From Aquatica leii (Eukaryota > Arthropoda > Insecta > Coleoptera > Lampyridae), in the NCBI GenBank assembly GCA_035610365.1, contig CM069435.1:11769123-11833122 (forward strand): a stretch of DNA of 64,000 nt, written 5' to 3'. The notes below the pieces were generated by a model. That model did not search any database and had not been told where the DNA came from. It saw only the letters and a program-made list of their open reading frames with translations. Both the position numbers and the translations under genes were made by a program. Below, piece by piece: positions 10,511 to 22,079 of the stretch; the first letter of the stretch is position 1, and each line of letters opens with the position of its first letter.

Positions 10511-12673
10511 ACTTGCGCTATTTTTTGATAAAAAAATCTTAAACAAAGCAGAACCTACTTAATAGGTACAATTTTACTTAAATTGAATTTTAGGTAGTGT
10601 TGTTTCTTGTGAGGCATGTCGACCATTTTTTTCCATAAAAGTTTCTAACAACCACACCAATGTGTAAAGCAAATTTACAATAACCAGAAAAACATAAAAA
10701 CTGTGGATCTGTCTGAACCTTTTCTGAAATATCCTGCACTGCGTCTGTGACTAATCAAAAGCACAAAATTTTTATACTTATATTAGAAAGAAAAATGTAA
10801 TGCCGTAACTAGCATTAAATGAATACTATAAAAAAGAGTTTTTGAAGTTACTGAATCCTTCACATTGCGTTACAACGACGTCTACTACGATAGACGCTGA
10901 CGGATATCACAACTCTTAAGAAGCAAGATGTATGGAAATCCTCAAATGTGACAGAAAAGTACATTGAAAGCTCAGTAGGATATAAACAAAAGAAGTTAAT
11001 ACTAACTTTGTACTTATAGTGTTCAAGAGTTTCATTCATTAATTGTGAAAACGTTTTTATAATGCCAAAAAAATAGTATGTACAATTTTAGTAAATTAAT
11101 TTATAAAATAAAAAATTGATTCGAAATTTCTAAAAAAAATTAAAGAATTTAAGACAAAACTTCAAAAAAATTAATTACATTAAAAAAAAATTTTACGCTT
11201 TTTTAGTTAATATCAAATTAAAACAATTGTATAATTATATAATTTTTATGTTTTTAAAATGTGTTATATCCAACGTGTAGATAAAAAAATTGACGCAATA
11301 ATTGTACTCTCTTTTAAATGCCATTCGTGCTCGCGTCGTACGTTTGTAACCACATCATGTGTCTTTTACCAACTTTTTTCTTTGATCACTAAAAATTTCC
11401 ACTTGTATCCATTCATACAATATTAATTTCTCTTTTTTAATGTTTCTTAAAATGTTTAAATTTACATTAAATTTTTTTTTTCATATAAAACATTTTTCAG
11501 AATCAGAAATTGAACACTAGGTGTAATATGTGTAACATTAATGGTGTTTTGTGTGTTTAATAATATAATAATTACCTGTATTTTATTCTAATTTTTTCTC
11601 AAATAATCGTTTGTGGCGAATCCTTAAAAATACGTTGTTACTTAACTTTTTTATTTAGCTTTTGTTGTGAAAAAATATTTTCTATTTATAGCTTGTTGTT
11701 TGTAGGTAATTTAATTATGCCTGCGCCTGTGGTTCTTTTTATATTAATTTTATCGAAAATCTTCTTTACGTAAATATTGAACAAGTTTAAAAATTGTATA
11801 CAGTTTTTTTTTGTCTTTTGATATTTATTGTAAGTTATTTTATACTCAACGCGTATCAATATGTATCTGTTAAAACATGTGCAAAAAACGTCTTTTTTAA
11901 CTTAAATTCAATTTCTAAAATTTTAATTTTTTTAAGTTGCAAACTGCCAAGCCGAAAATGAATAAACGTACACAAACACCAGAAGTGTCGTATGAGTCGA
12001 CGCTAAAATTCAAAGACATTAAAATTCTGGTCAACTGAGAGCTACACCGGTATTTAACGACAACACCAAAAAAATTCTCTATACAAGAATGATCGATCAA
12101 GTATTAAAAAAAAAACACTGAAGACATTAAACGTAGAATCAGATCGACAGCTTTGAACATTGGCACAGATAGAACGTGAACCCAATCATAAGTTATCGTA
12201 GAATAATCGAACGTTACCAATCATGCAGTAGTCAGACTGTAGGTAATCTTGCCCACTCACAGAATAGCACCACACTTAAAGCGGGTTAATTCTCGATTCT
12301 TCTCATCGCATTCACGAGGTGTATGCCACGTTACAGCCCATCTCCCAAACCGTTTCTAAGAGAAGAAATTTAGTAAAACAAACTACATGTTAATGGAACC
12401 GTCATTAAGAGAAATTAAAAAGAAGTTTTTACCTAGAACCACAACGTATCTGACAAAAATCGCACAAAATATTCGTCAATGACGAATCAGTAAACCGAAC
12501 CCACTTTCTACTAGACAAAAAGGAATGTTAGTACTTGGTAGATTGCAGCAACAAGTTGAAAGTGAAAATGAACAAGAAACGTATTTAGCGACTAAAATTA
12601 AAACTTTCAAACACTGACCAATAGGAATTTCGAAACCGACAGCCTAAACTTTTCCTTAAAATTCCTGACTGAC
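10511..12673. other. AT-rich stretch without recognised genes
   Basis: Long A/T-rich tracts with many homopolymer runs at 11050-11900. 11940-12660 is less AT-rich and contains broken frames (for example 11915-12100, minus) that I cannot assign. It may include relics of the element to which LTR-A belongs. Confidence 0.4.
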
Positions 12674-13091
12674 TGACACTTCCGGCATTTATGTGTTTAG
12701 AATGTACTACAAAATTTCTGGAGTTCGTTGTTAATACCCTATGTTATTGAATTATAGTTATTAATCCTCTACGTTATTGAATTATAATTGCTAATACTCT
12801 GCGTTATTGAACTATAATTGTTAATACTCTACGTTATTGAATTATAGTTTTCATACATATTTTATCATTCCTTTATGGTAACATACCTTTCTCTTTTATG
12901 GTGTTTACATCAAAGTAACAAGGATTACGAACCTAAAGTTCGTTACAAGCTGGGACCTTCTGTCTTGATGGAAACAGATTTTTGCCTATAAAAGATCTGG
13001 CGCCTTTTAAATACTATTTACTTAAACCTCCCCTATCTCTGACTGTGTGAGTTGGCGGTGCAAGGTTCGTAAGACCTATAAGCTCGTAACA
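12674..13091 (+). repeat. LTR-A, copy 1 (LTR-like, expanded by an internal minisatellite)
   Basis: Shares its whole length with 18933-19257: both start TGACACTT(C/T)CGGCATTTATG, contain a TATA box followed by AGATCTGG (near 12988 and 19155), and end in GTAAGACCTATAAGCT(C/T)GTAACA-like sequence, giving a TG...CA structure. Copy 1 is longer only because of a four-unit tandem array. No target duplication was found. Confidence 0.7.
12725..12850 (+). repeat. ~29-30-bp minisatellite inside LTR-A copy 1
   Basis: Four imperfect units of the form TAATACTCTACGTTATTGAA plus TTATAGTTGT. The corresponding place in LTR-A copy 2 (about 18990-19020) holds a single unit, so the array grew after the copies separated. 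Confidence 0.85.
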
Positions 13092-13600
13092 AAAGGGTAG
13101 TTCTAAACCGTGGCTACTGTTAAAGTTATTCCTTAAAACTTTGCAAGAGAAAATAAAGTGCCAAGATTATTTCTGAAATGTTTTACATAGCAATTATTTT
13201 AGGTATTTACTAATTCCAGTTGTTTTTAAGCTGTTTGAGACATTTGCAAAACAAGGAAAACTATTACAATAAACAGAAGTAGCCACCACGACACCATTTA
13301 GTAACAGAATCAACCGGAGCTCACGAAAAACGGAATTGCGCAGTGATGATTTGAAATAGCGTAGAAACAAGTTCTCAAAATAACGTAAAGAAAATTAGAA
13401 ATAGTTTTTTCTTAGAAAACACATAAGAAATTAGTAAGTACTAAAATTATGAACCCACAAGAAAACCCAAAAGTGGGCTGTGGGGCGTTTTGTTAGACAT
13501 TGCAGAGAGCAGAATGGTTTCGTGTATGAAAATAAAGCCATTATGAGTTGAGACGTTTATAAACGCTAAAATAAATGACTAAGAATTTAAATAATTATTT
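13092..13600. other. No gene seen
   Basis: Short broken frames only; nothing recognised between LTR-A copy 1 and the LINE fragment. Confidence 0.4.
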
Positions 13601-14460
13601 TAGAAAAAGACTTTTCCACAGAGTGCATTGATCTTGATGAAGGGTTATCAGCTTAACAGGATGAAACAAAGCAATTAATTTTAGAAGAACTAACTAAAGC
13701 AAAATAAAGTTTAAAACATTAACCAAAAGAAGTATTAACAAACCTTCATATTTAAATGATTATGGTTCTTCTTGCGCAACTTGACATAAGTACTACCTTT
13801 TTATATAGTCTCCACAGGTATACGACAGGACGACAGTAATGAATGAGATAATCAAAGAAATAAAAATAAGGCTACAAAGATGATCTACAAAGAATGATGT
13901 TCAAATTCAATTCTGTAGCAGAAACTTTTAATATAAAAATTTCGACAGATAAAACAAAATCCCTTACAGTGTTCAGAAACCTTAATTATCTTTGTGCAAA
14001 CATCTCTAGGTATTGAAAGTTATATGTTGAAGTCGAACACCAAGCGACAAAAACGACAGCAAAATTAGAAACCTTAATTGATATTATCTGAAGCATGTAT
14101 CTGCATAGCAAAACGTGTATTTGTAAAACATCTATACGCACTGTCATGACCTACGCTGGAGAAACTAGAGCTGACACTGTAAAGAAACAGAAACAGAACA
14201 ACTAAAAATAAAGACCCTGAGATCTATAAATGGCTTAACATTGAGGGATAGAGTCGGAGTCAAGAAATAAGAAACAAGTGCTAAATTCCGAATGTTGTTA
14301 TGTGGGTACGAAGTAGAAGAAGAAGATGGAGAGATCACGTACAGAGAATGGAAGAAAAACCACAAACATCGAGATTACGTGACAGACCACCTAAAAGATG
14401 AATGCAGACTTTGCTGAAACATGAACATGCGACGTTCAAAAACTGAGAATGATTAGACCT
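13600..14460 (+). pseudogene. Non-LTR (RTE-like) retrotransposon RT C-terminal fragment
   Basis: Plus-strand translation in mixed frames yields the end of a LINE RT: GIRQDDS (canonical RQGDS) near 13820 with VMNEIIKEI next to it, LQRMMFKFNSVAETFNIKIS and TDKTKSLTV near 13880-13970, then TYAGETRADTVK at 14150 and MERSRTENG / VQRMEE-type sequence near 14330. In insect LINEs these lie in RT, thumb and the C-terminal connector. It lacks its endonuclease, has many stops, and the catalytic YADD block has been lost. The clade is probably the same as the LINE at 38.4-41.9 kb. Confidence 0.7.
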
Positions 14461-15859
14461 TTCTATTTAGCAGTGCAGACGTTTTTCTAGTACTATGTTA
14501 TTTGTCAGGTACATGAATTACGTAAGTTTTTTAGAAACTACTATCTTTCAGCTTCAAAATACCATCTTGGTCAAAAACATTTCTAATTAAAAAAAACTTT
14601 ACAACAAAAACAGCAAAGCACAAAAATAAGACTTTTCAATTGCTTTATTTTGTGTGAACCATAAGTGGCACGTGCAAAAATTAAATCCTTGTGAGTTTTG
14701 GTTTTTAAAACCCACAAAAATTAAGTGCAGTAACAATTTGTATTTGTTATTTATGATTCCATACGGAATATTTGTGTTTTATAAACTCTTTCCTCCTTTG
14801 GTAAATAGAGATGTAAGACGTTGTTGTTCGGATAGTGGTACAGGTGTTCGTGGTAACTGTAGAGGTTGCAATTGCTACTTCTATTGTTGTGTCTGTAAAC
14901 CATTGGTGCTTTTCCAGTAGAAATGAATTCTTCTAGATTCTGCAGAACCGTACGTGCTTTAAAAATGCAGAAAGTCGTTTGTCTTGTCTGTTATTTTTCT
15001 GTTATTCTTTGAGAGACGTCTACTGGTTTGGTTATGTCTAGTCTGTGAGCCCTTACGGTTGATGCCCTTTTGTTATCATCAAGTCGAAGAATTGAATTAC
15101 GCCAGGTTCAAATAATGTTAGTCACGTTCGCGGAGAACAGTTTTATTCTTAAATTAACTAAATAACTTTTGGTGATTACGGTTGGATTAATTGCAGAGAA
15201 CGTATTACAGATATTGCTTAAACAAACAGAAATAAATAAAAAGTCGTTAGTGCAAGTAGAAAGTTATTTGAGGTTAATGCCTGTTTTCAATTGATACTTT
15301 ACTGAAAGTTTTGACATTGAATTGGAAAGCGATCTCATGAACTGCGAGTAAGTAACTACAGTTGATCAGATAATTAAAACTGGTTTTCGATGAAGTTTAA
15401 TCCTAGGTTACAGTAATCGAAGACTGAGTTATAGTACTAGTTACTTTTACCATAGTAACGAAATGATATGACGGAAGCAAAAAATGGCAGAAAATAAAAC
15501 GGAAGAAAAATAACACGATGTGACGATCAATCTCACGATTACAGTAGGAGCAGTTCGGGGTCTCAAATAGGACGGTTTGAATATAAAATTCAACGTTCTG
15601 AGAATTTATATTTTGTAGCCATGTTTCGTCCTATTTCTAACTGTTGAATAACTTTGCCAAGATTAACATTGGGACGTGTTGCATTTTTTTCTGTGTGCAC
15701 TGGTAATTAAAGACTTGACACAAAATAAAGTTTTCAAAATTGTCTTCTACTTCTTCTTTCTTACAAGTCAGCTTATGAAAACTATATGTCTGAGGGAACA
15801 GTATTTTTAAACAAGTCAGCCTTTGGCCCTTTGCATTTAATTTTGTACATCACACTATA
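14461..15859. other. No firm gene; probable 3' part of the minus-strand gypsy element
   Basis: A plus-strand frame at 14654-14920 has no known motif. Because the minus-strand gypsy pol at 15.9-17.1 kb reads leftward, its integrase and LTR should fall here, but no HHCC, DDE or LTR pair could be recognised. The block at 15600-15720 may hold post-RNase H linker sequence. Confidence 0.35.
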
Positions 15860-16810
15860 ATTAAAGTAAGATAGTCTACGTAATTTGCCATTCGACAGAT
15901 GCAAAATGCCGGTGATAATTTTTCTGGATGAAGAATTTGGTTAAGTAGCTTATGGTCCGTTATATGCGTAAAGTTTCAAGCACATAAATAATAGAAAAAC
16001 TTCTGAACCGCCCATATAATGGATTATGTTTCCTTGTCCATTATATCTTTATTCGGTAGATATTAGCGTACGATTTGCATCGACAATTGGTCATTCCTGT
16101 TCATCGTCGAGTTTGTGTGATAGGATTATACTAAATCGTATCTTACTAATGTCTGTTGCTAATAATAATGGCAGTTCTTAATGTCCTTGAATGAATTTTT
16201 GGCATTGGTGCTCCATGTCATTGGTTCGTAGAGAAGCATGTCGATAATTCTGGTATAAATAAATTATAATATGTGAGTTTGCCTAAAACCAAGTCGACTT
16301 CTTCTGGTGTATCACAATTGCTTCTATATGTTTGTCAGATTTATGTATTCCTTCAGAAGCTATCTTGTGACCCAAAAACTCTTTGGATGAGGTAGCAAGG
16401 ACACATTTCTTCTTATTTAATTTAAGTATATGCGTTCGCATTATTTTCATTGTTACATCTACAGCTATGATTAGGTTTTCAAACTTGTCAACAAAAACCA
16501 AAAGGTCATCATAAAAAATTTATAAAATTTGGAAGGTCTGACTGTTCGTCGTTACTAAATTGCTATGTGATGTGTATACGTTTCTGTTACATCCAAATGT
16601 CAGAAAACATTTGCATCCTTCTTGTGATTTAATATGTGTTGTGCCCAAGTAATCGCATGTTCATCTGCTTCATCATCCTGATATTTTAAGTAGGTTTATA
16701 ATTGCCAGCAATGTGTAGTTGTCCATTTTTTTTTGTTACTACATGCGTAGTTGATGCCCACTCTAAATGTGCAACTTTTTCATAAAAACTTGAAGCAATT
16801 TAATATATGC
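15860..16810 (-). pseudogene. Ty3/gypsy RT-RNase H remnant
   Basis: On the minus strand the RT appears in order: VAHLEWASTTHVVTKKNG-like (16720-16790), DANVF-HLDVTE (near 16610), then the catalytic FYDD (codons near 16509-16520) followed, after a frameshift, by LVFVDKFENLI and a clean stretch KKKCVLATSSKEFLGHKIASEG (16283-16501). RNase H follows with SIIWAVQKFFYYL and ITDHKLLNQILHPEKLSPAFC (15880-15990). The frameshift at the catalytic box and several stops make it inactive. It belongs with the protease and gag pieces to its right. Confidence 0.8.
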
Positions 16811-16959
16811 ATTTCGGAGTGCTAGTAGTTTCCGAGATACATCACTAAAAAGGCCAGCATTAACAGCTGATTTAACTGTGTTTCTTGTTCTCCTGTTACT
16901 TTCAAACACGTTGTAATTAACGAGTGCAGCTTATCCATATCTCAACCAAACGGTCACCA

Positions 16960-17090
16960 TTCATTATGTATTTAGGTTTAATTTTCTGGTTGTTTCACCT
17001 ACTTCTTTTCATTGAAGTTTTACCAACTAAATTTATTAACGTTCTTTCACTTATAAATCCGCATGGTTCTCTAGTGTCCAATTCCATTTT
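16960..17090 (-). pseudogene. Gypsy retropepsin remnant with damaged active site
   Basis: Minus-strand MELDTREPCGFISERTLI then LVGKTSMKR, in the position between gag and RT expected for a retropepsin. The active-site triad is D-T-R instead of D-T-G, so cleavage activity would be lost even without the other breaks. Confidence 0.65.
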
Positions 17091-17276
17091 GAAATTTGTT
17101 CAGTTTATTTTATGATTATGATATTCTTATATTGCGTGGATGATGCAGTTATTTCTTGTATTTTGCTTAATTACTATGTGATATCTGTTTCTGCTGATGG
17201 TTGTAACCAGTTGGTTACTGGGTATCTGGTTTGTGAGATTCTTTTTGATCTTTAAATTTTGGCAATGTGCCCTCTC

Positions 17277-17762
17277 TTACCACATGGCATTGTAGGGCCT
17301 ACACTTATCACAAGCACGTTGATCTCTACAACCATTAGCAGCGTGATGGTTCTTACGTTGGTCATGTAGTGTGTTACTTGGTTCTCTGATTTGTATCCGT
17401 TTTTGCAAGAGTGATCTGTGACAAACGTTAACCTTATTTTGTTTGTATTTCGAAGGATTATATTTTAACTTACGTATGCTATCAGTATAATTTGGGACTT
17501 TAGCTTCATATGTTGTATTGCCTATGGCTTCTAATCTATGTGCACTTTCATAAGAATCATCAGATTTTACAGAATTCCTTGCCATAATTCCATCACGAAT
17601 TTCTTGTGTTTCTAACCCATATAGCAGTTGCCCAACAAGCATTCGGTGTGCAAAATCACCATATTCACAAAATGCTGCAGCTTGTTTTAATCTTAAGACG
17701 AACTGTATGATTTTGTTGTCGGAATTTAATGCTCTCAGCGTACTTGTTTTCTGCTTTATCAA
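17277..17762 (-). pseudogene. Ty3/gypsy gag C-terminal part with zinc-knuckle remains
   Basis: An open minus-strand frame of 161 codons: FVLRLKQAAAFCEYGDFAHR, LVGQLLYGLETQEIRDGI and YESAHRLEAI are the helical capsid motifs of gypsy gags that carry a retropepsin straight after. The end is a disrupted cysteine/histidine knuckle (HAANGCRDQRACDKC). Gag builds the virus-like particle and binds RNA. The N-terminus is missing. Pol pieces lie immediately downstream on the same strand. Confidence 0.75.
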
Positions 17763-18059
17763 AATGGGTAAGTAGTATTGTTGATAGTTCTGACTAGCGA
17801 ACTTCTTGGGGTTGACGAGAACCCGCTAAATTATGCGCAATATTTTATTCAGCACCGATATGTACATGAGCATAGCTTGTCTTTAACTATTGAGAAAATT
17901 TTATTTAACTGTAGTGCCAGTCAAAATGTTTAAAGTAATTTACAACAGTTGTTTCTTCGGAAGAACGGTATTCACACATTGTAAACAGATGAGGCTTTAT
18001 TACTTCTTTCAAATCTGCAGTCTCTGATCTACCTGCTGCAATACATGCTGTCGATCTCT

Positions 18060-18548
18060 TGTTACGTGCAAAAATTTTATAACGTAATACCCTGTATATT
18101 GGTTGAATTAAAATTAAATTTCTGTTTTTGATGCCCTCTGCAGAGTGTAGTTTTCTTCCATTTCCTGTCAAGACGCCAAACCGACAACTACGTAAAATCG
18201 TACTTGTGATAAAAATGATTCTGATTCTTAGAAAATCAGCGTTAATGAACACAAAATTCTAATTTTAGAACGCATTTCGGGTAGGTTATTTATCACAAGG
18301 TGAACTTTTCCTATTAGTTTTTATAATGCTTTGGTAATTTTCTTCTTAATTTGATAGCACGTTCCGCCACGTTTTGGCTACATGCTTCGATGCATTATCA
18401 ATCGATGAGAGATTAATATCAATAAATACCTTCACGAAACGATTAGTATTCTAGAAGGCCTATGTCCAAACCGAAAACGAACTCTCGACAAGAATTTGTC
18501 TCCGAAATATTACTTCTTATGCGTCAGTCGATTGCGATACCAACCTTT
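18060..18548 (-). repeat. Repeat C, copy 1 (shared with 47.45-47.9 kb)
   Basis: Its reverse complement aligns by eye with 47447-47905: both contain ggtatc(a/g)caatcga, the block gtggcggaac followed by tatcaaattaag, and atacagggtattacgttat then ttttgcacgtaaca. A minus-strand frame at 17905-18252 crosses it but has no known domain. LTR-A lies next to it at both places, in the same relative orientation, so repeat C is probably the internal 3' part of the LTR-A element. Confidence 0.65.
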
Positions 18549-18932
18549 TACTAATTGCGAGGAACAGCATCCGATACATTCGGTTCTTATATCTAATTTC
18601 TTTTAGTATTAACAATTTTGTAGATTTCTACTTTCGTGAGTCATTGTGTTAACACAATTTGCTATTCATAATTATTTAGACCTACTCAACGAGGAAAACG
18701 TTTTCTTCGGGCAGGTTCTGGATTGTGGGTAAGTTTTATTTAATTATTATGTCGCTTTCAAATAGGTCACTCACGGAATTTAGCTTGTTTAACTTACGCA
18801 ATTACGATAGTTATTTTAATACCATTTACGTATTGTCAGTAATTATTTCTGTGATATCGCATGCTAGTTATTTAACGTGTAATTTTCTTCGCTTATCGAC
18901 ACCCGATGTGTAACTTATATATTGTGTGTTGC

Positions 18933-19257
18933 TGACACTTTCGGCATTTATGTATTTAAATGTACTATAGAATTTCTGGAGCTTGTTGTTAACACTCTAC
19001 GTTATTAAATTATAGTTGTTATACATATCTTATCTTTCATTTATGGTTTCTCTTTTATTGTGGTTACACGAACATCCGGGTAACAAGAATTACGAACCTA
19101 AAGTTCGTTACAAGCTTGTACCTTCTGTTCTGATCGAGACATAAGTTTTACTTATAAAAGATCTGGCCCCTTTAAATATTATTTACTTGAACCTCACCCT
19201 ATTTCCGACTGTGTGAGTTGGCCGTGCAAGGTTCGTAAGACCTATAAGCTTGTAACA
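18933..19257 (+). repeat. LTR-A, copy 2
   Basis: Matches LTR-A copy 1 from TGACACTT to GTAACA with a TATA box (tataaaagatctggc near 19155), but with one rather than four minisatellite units. If copies 1 and 2 were the two LTRs of a single element the ~5.8 kb between them would be the interior. The gypsy sequence there is in the opposite orientation, so a simple full-length element is unlikely. Confidence 0.7.
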
Positions 19258-19740
19258 CCCTGTAATGCATTTACGAACATGTTTGATAATGCTTGTAATA
19301 GTTTCAAACATGCTTCTATTGTAGAATTTGTCACTAGCAGCTCACTTACTACCTCAATTTTTAGCAAATCCCCTAATACACGATACTTACTTAAAACAAA
19401 TCTTTTGTATTTAAAACGTCACCATCTTTTTTCATTGACTTAAACGTAAACTTTCTGCACAACAGAATGACCCTAGAGCAAATTTAATACAGTTTCTGGT
19501 TATAATAACCAAGTCCATCAAAGGTTATATTTTCATGTAAAACTATGATAGTTTTCATCCGACTCAGAAGTGGTACCATTTCAATTTGGTGAATATCTGA
19601 TGATGTTATCAAACCATCAAACTTTCAAATTAATAGTAAATGTACCAAGTACGGTCCATACACCTTCTATATACCACTCAAATTTACTTCGTAATTGCAA
19701 AGCAATGAGACGTTTTATTTTGAATAGACAAAGTTGATTA
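19258..19740. other. No gene seen
   Basis: Broken short frames (19213-19443 runs out of the LTR) with no known motif. Confidence 0.4.
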
Positions 19741-19860
19741 CACTGGTTTATTCATTAAGTATAAGTCATGCTAAGACACTATCAGTTTCGTCGTTTTATC
19801 CGTCGCAAGAAGTTTGTGTATGCTAGTGCGTTTGAAAGTGGTTCGATAATTTATTTTCTG

Positions 19861-21280
19861 TCTTTTCGAATGGACACACAAAAGCGTAGTCAGTATAGCA
19901 ATGACGCACTAAAAAGTGCACTTCAAGAAGTTATAGAGCTAAAATGTACAATATTCCCAGAAAATTCTACTCTCACATTGAGATAATAAAGAAACAGGTA
20001 CCAACAACAAAATTTGATTCGGAACAGGAAAGTGATATTGTAAACTGGATAAAATTTTTAAGCAAATCGGATTTTCCAGTATCGAACGAAACATTTATGC
20101 TTAGTGTCGATAAGTTAGCGTAAGAGTTTAATATTTGTTCTATGAAACGTAATCCAAACAGGAATAAACAAACCAGCCAAAATTTTACTGTGCAAATACG
20201 GTGTATTACACAACAACAGATTGAAGAATGGTTTAAGAACGTTGGCTGCTATATTAAAGACAACAAATTGGAAGAAGTCTTCACAGATGCCCGTCGGCAG
20301 CGCTGATAAAACTGCCTTTCTTCTCAACCCAAAAACAAGAAACAAAATCTCACGGTTTTGCTCACAGCTAATGTTTACGGCAGATATGTGCGTATTCCTT
20401 TTTCAATAGCAAGTGTCATACCATCGTATTGGGCCTTTAGGCTAGCAGAGAATGGGTAGATGACCCAAGAAACATTTTTCGAATATATGACGAATATATT
20501 CAAGTCGTGGCTAACAAAGCAAAATATACCAAGACCTGCGGTCTTTTTCCTGGACGGTTACACCTCGCATATTTTTCTGGTGTTTAATCAGTTCTGCGTA
20601 ACAAAGAAGATTGAGTTGGTAGCGCTGTTACCCAACGCAACTTATTTACTCCAATTCATAGATGTGGAAGACACATCTTTATATGAACTTTGGTTTAATA
20701 TTACAAAATTCGTGAAGATTCTGTCACATCAGTGAATAACAATTTTCAAATAACTTATCACTAAAGTGTATCAGATTATTCGTCTTATTCCAAAAAATTC
20801 AAGACCAAATGCAACTAGTAAAAGCGTTGGAAGTTCAAAATCCGGTCAAAATAGTTCAGATCAAAAATCGAACATAAAAATATATTCTAAACCGGTAAGA
20901 CTTGTTCTCGGGCAGATTACTCCTTTTCGAAAATTCTGTCTAGTGATCCTCTACAAGTTCCAAAATTCAAGACCCATCCACAAGTAAAAACAATGAGCTA
21001 ATACCATCGCCATTTAAGCAAATTTTCTTTTGGTCTAAAGAATCAAAAACTGTAAAGAAACGAATAAAAGAGAAAACCCCAGCAGTTGTGACATCTCCAC
21101 AAATGTAACATTATTTTGAAAAAAAGCCAAACAGAAAAAAATTATGGAAGCAGAAAAATAGAAAGCAAAGAGAAAAAGAAGATAAAAGACTCAAAATAAT
21201 TGAGGAACAAATCGGAAGAGTCGGGAGAGTCTCACTGGCAAGAAGAACAAAGTGAGGAAAGGAAAAGTCATTAAGACAAT
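19861..21280 (+). pseudogene. pogo/Tigger-like DDE transposase pseudogene
   Basis: Plus-strand pieces in order: a pipsqueak-type helix-turn-helix start (QKRSQYSNDALKSALQEV, 19870-19930), a CENP-B-type second domain (EQESDIVNWIKFLSKSDFPVS, 20020-20090), then the DDE core. In the core DKTAFLLNPKT (20310) holds the first catalytic Asp region; 20460-20735 is open and reads MTQETFFEYMTNIF, then PAVFFLDGYTSHI with the second Asp, IELVALLPNATYLLQ and a C-terminal IDVED where MDVA is usual. A Lys/Glu-rich tail follows to about 21280. Frame breaks separate these blocks. Such enzymes cut and paste elements at TA sites; terminal repeats were not found. Confidence 0.82.
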
Positions 21281-21524
21281 TATCTGAATAATTCTTGATT
21301 TAAATATTTCTCCTCTTCTTAGTAATAAATTTTAACTTATTTTTTTCATTTTTCTTTTCTCTCCTTTTTTCATATCACCTATGGCTGTGTATTTAATGTC
21401 AGTTTGAATTTAAAATTTTTTTAATTTGTTGACGTTTGTCATTCTATTTTATTTTTATGTTTTGATATAACGTGTAAGCTCTTTTAAATGTTTAATTATT
21501 TTTGGTAATTGATTTGCTTTTTAG

Positions 21525-21568
21525 TGTAACTGATGATGACAATTTAAATTGTTGAAACTAGTTTTACA
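21525..21568 (+). ncRNA. Hammerhead ribozyme (type I-like fold)
   Basis: All parts of a hammerhead are present in order: stem I 5' strand TGTAA, core CTGATGA, one unpaired T, stem II GACAATTT/AAATTGTT (8 bp counting one G-U pair), core GAA, stem III ACT/AGT with no loop, cleavage-site T (GUU, an allowed NUH), stem I 3' strand TTACA pairing perfectly with TGTAA. The tiny loop-less stem III is typical of hammerheads that act as dimers in Penelope-like elements and related short retroelements. About 25 bases on, ATTATTGTGGATTGA resembles the terminal sequence of the PLE at 48.5 kb, so it is probably a PLE or SINE-like end. Activity is not shown. Confidence 0.7.
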
Positions 21569-22057
21569 ATTAAAAAAATTAAAACATTATTGTGGATTGA
21601 CTTCAAGAAAATAAATATCATATTTTAATATTTTACTTTAAGATTTTTTGTCATGTTACTTTCAAATTTCCTTAACGTTCCATCATATCAAAACCTTAAG
21701 TAAAATTCATAACATTCCCCTTTTCACATTCATTTATAATAGCTGTACGCCTATGCCTGCCATAAAATCTAAGACAATACAATTTAAATTTGACTATGAT
21801 TTTTTAATATACAGCTGCTGGACTTTATGTTTTATTTAAATAGATTAATTTTTCCCACAGATGACTGATGCCATGTCCGAATCTAAAAAGAAATGTAGAC
21901 AGTACAGTGTTGATTGTTTAAAACTTGGCTTCATTCCATTTGTCCATGTCGGACAAACAATTGCCTATGATGGAAGAGCGAGGAAAGTGTACCAAAGAAA
22001 AGAAAGGTTTGAGCACTACCCTACAAAGAAACCGTCACAACGTTCTCAGTCAAGCAC
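21569..22057. other. 3' flank of the minus-strand gypsy element, no gene
   Basis: Short frames only. The LTR of the gypsy element to the right should lie here, but no second copy could be matched to define it. Confidence 0.35.
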
Positions 22058-22079
22058 CTATAAGACGTTGGAAGAAAAT

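Noticed and set aside
14654..14920. 88-codon ORF with a cysteine-rich end (CCSDSGTGVRGNCRGCNC)
   Set aside because: Cysteines do not fit a zinc knuckle or toxin pattern; the other strand is Asn/Tyr-rich and low complexity.
12674..19257. One full-length LTR element bounded by LTR-A copies 1 and 2
   Set aside because: The gypsy gag-pol between them is in the opposite orientation, a LINE fragment is also inside, and no target duplication flanks the pair.
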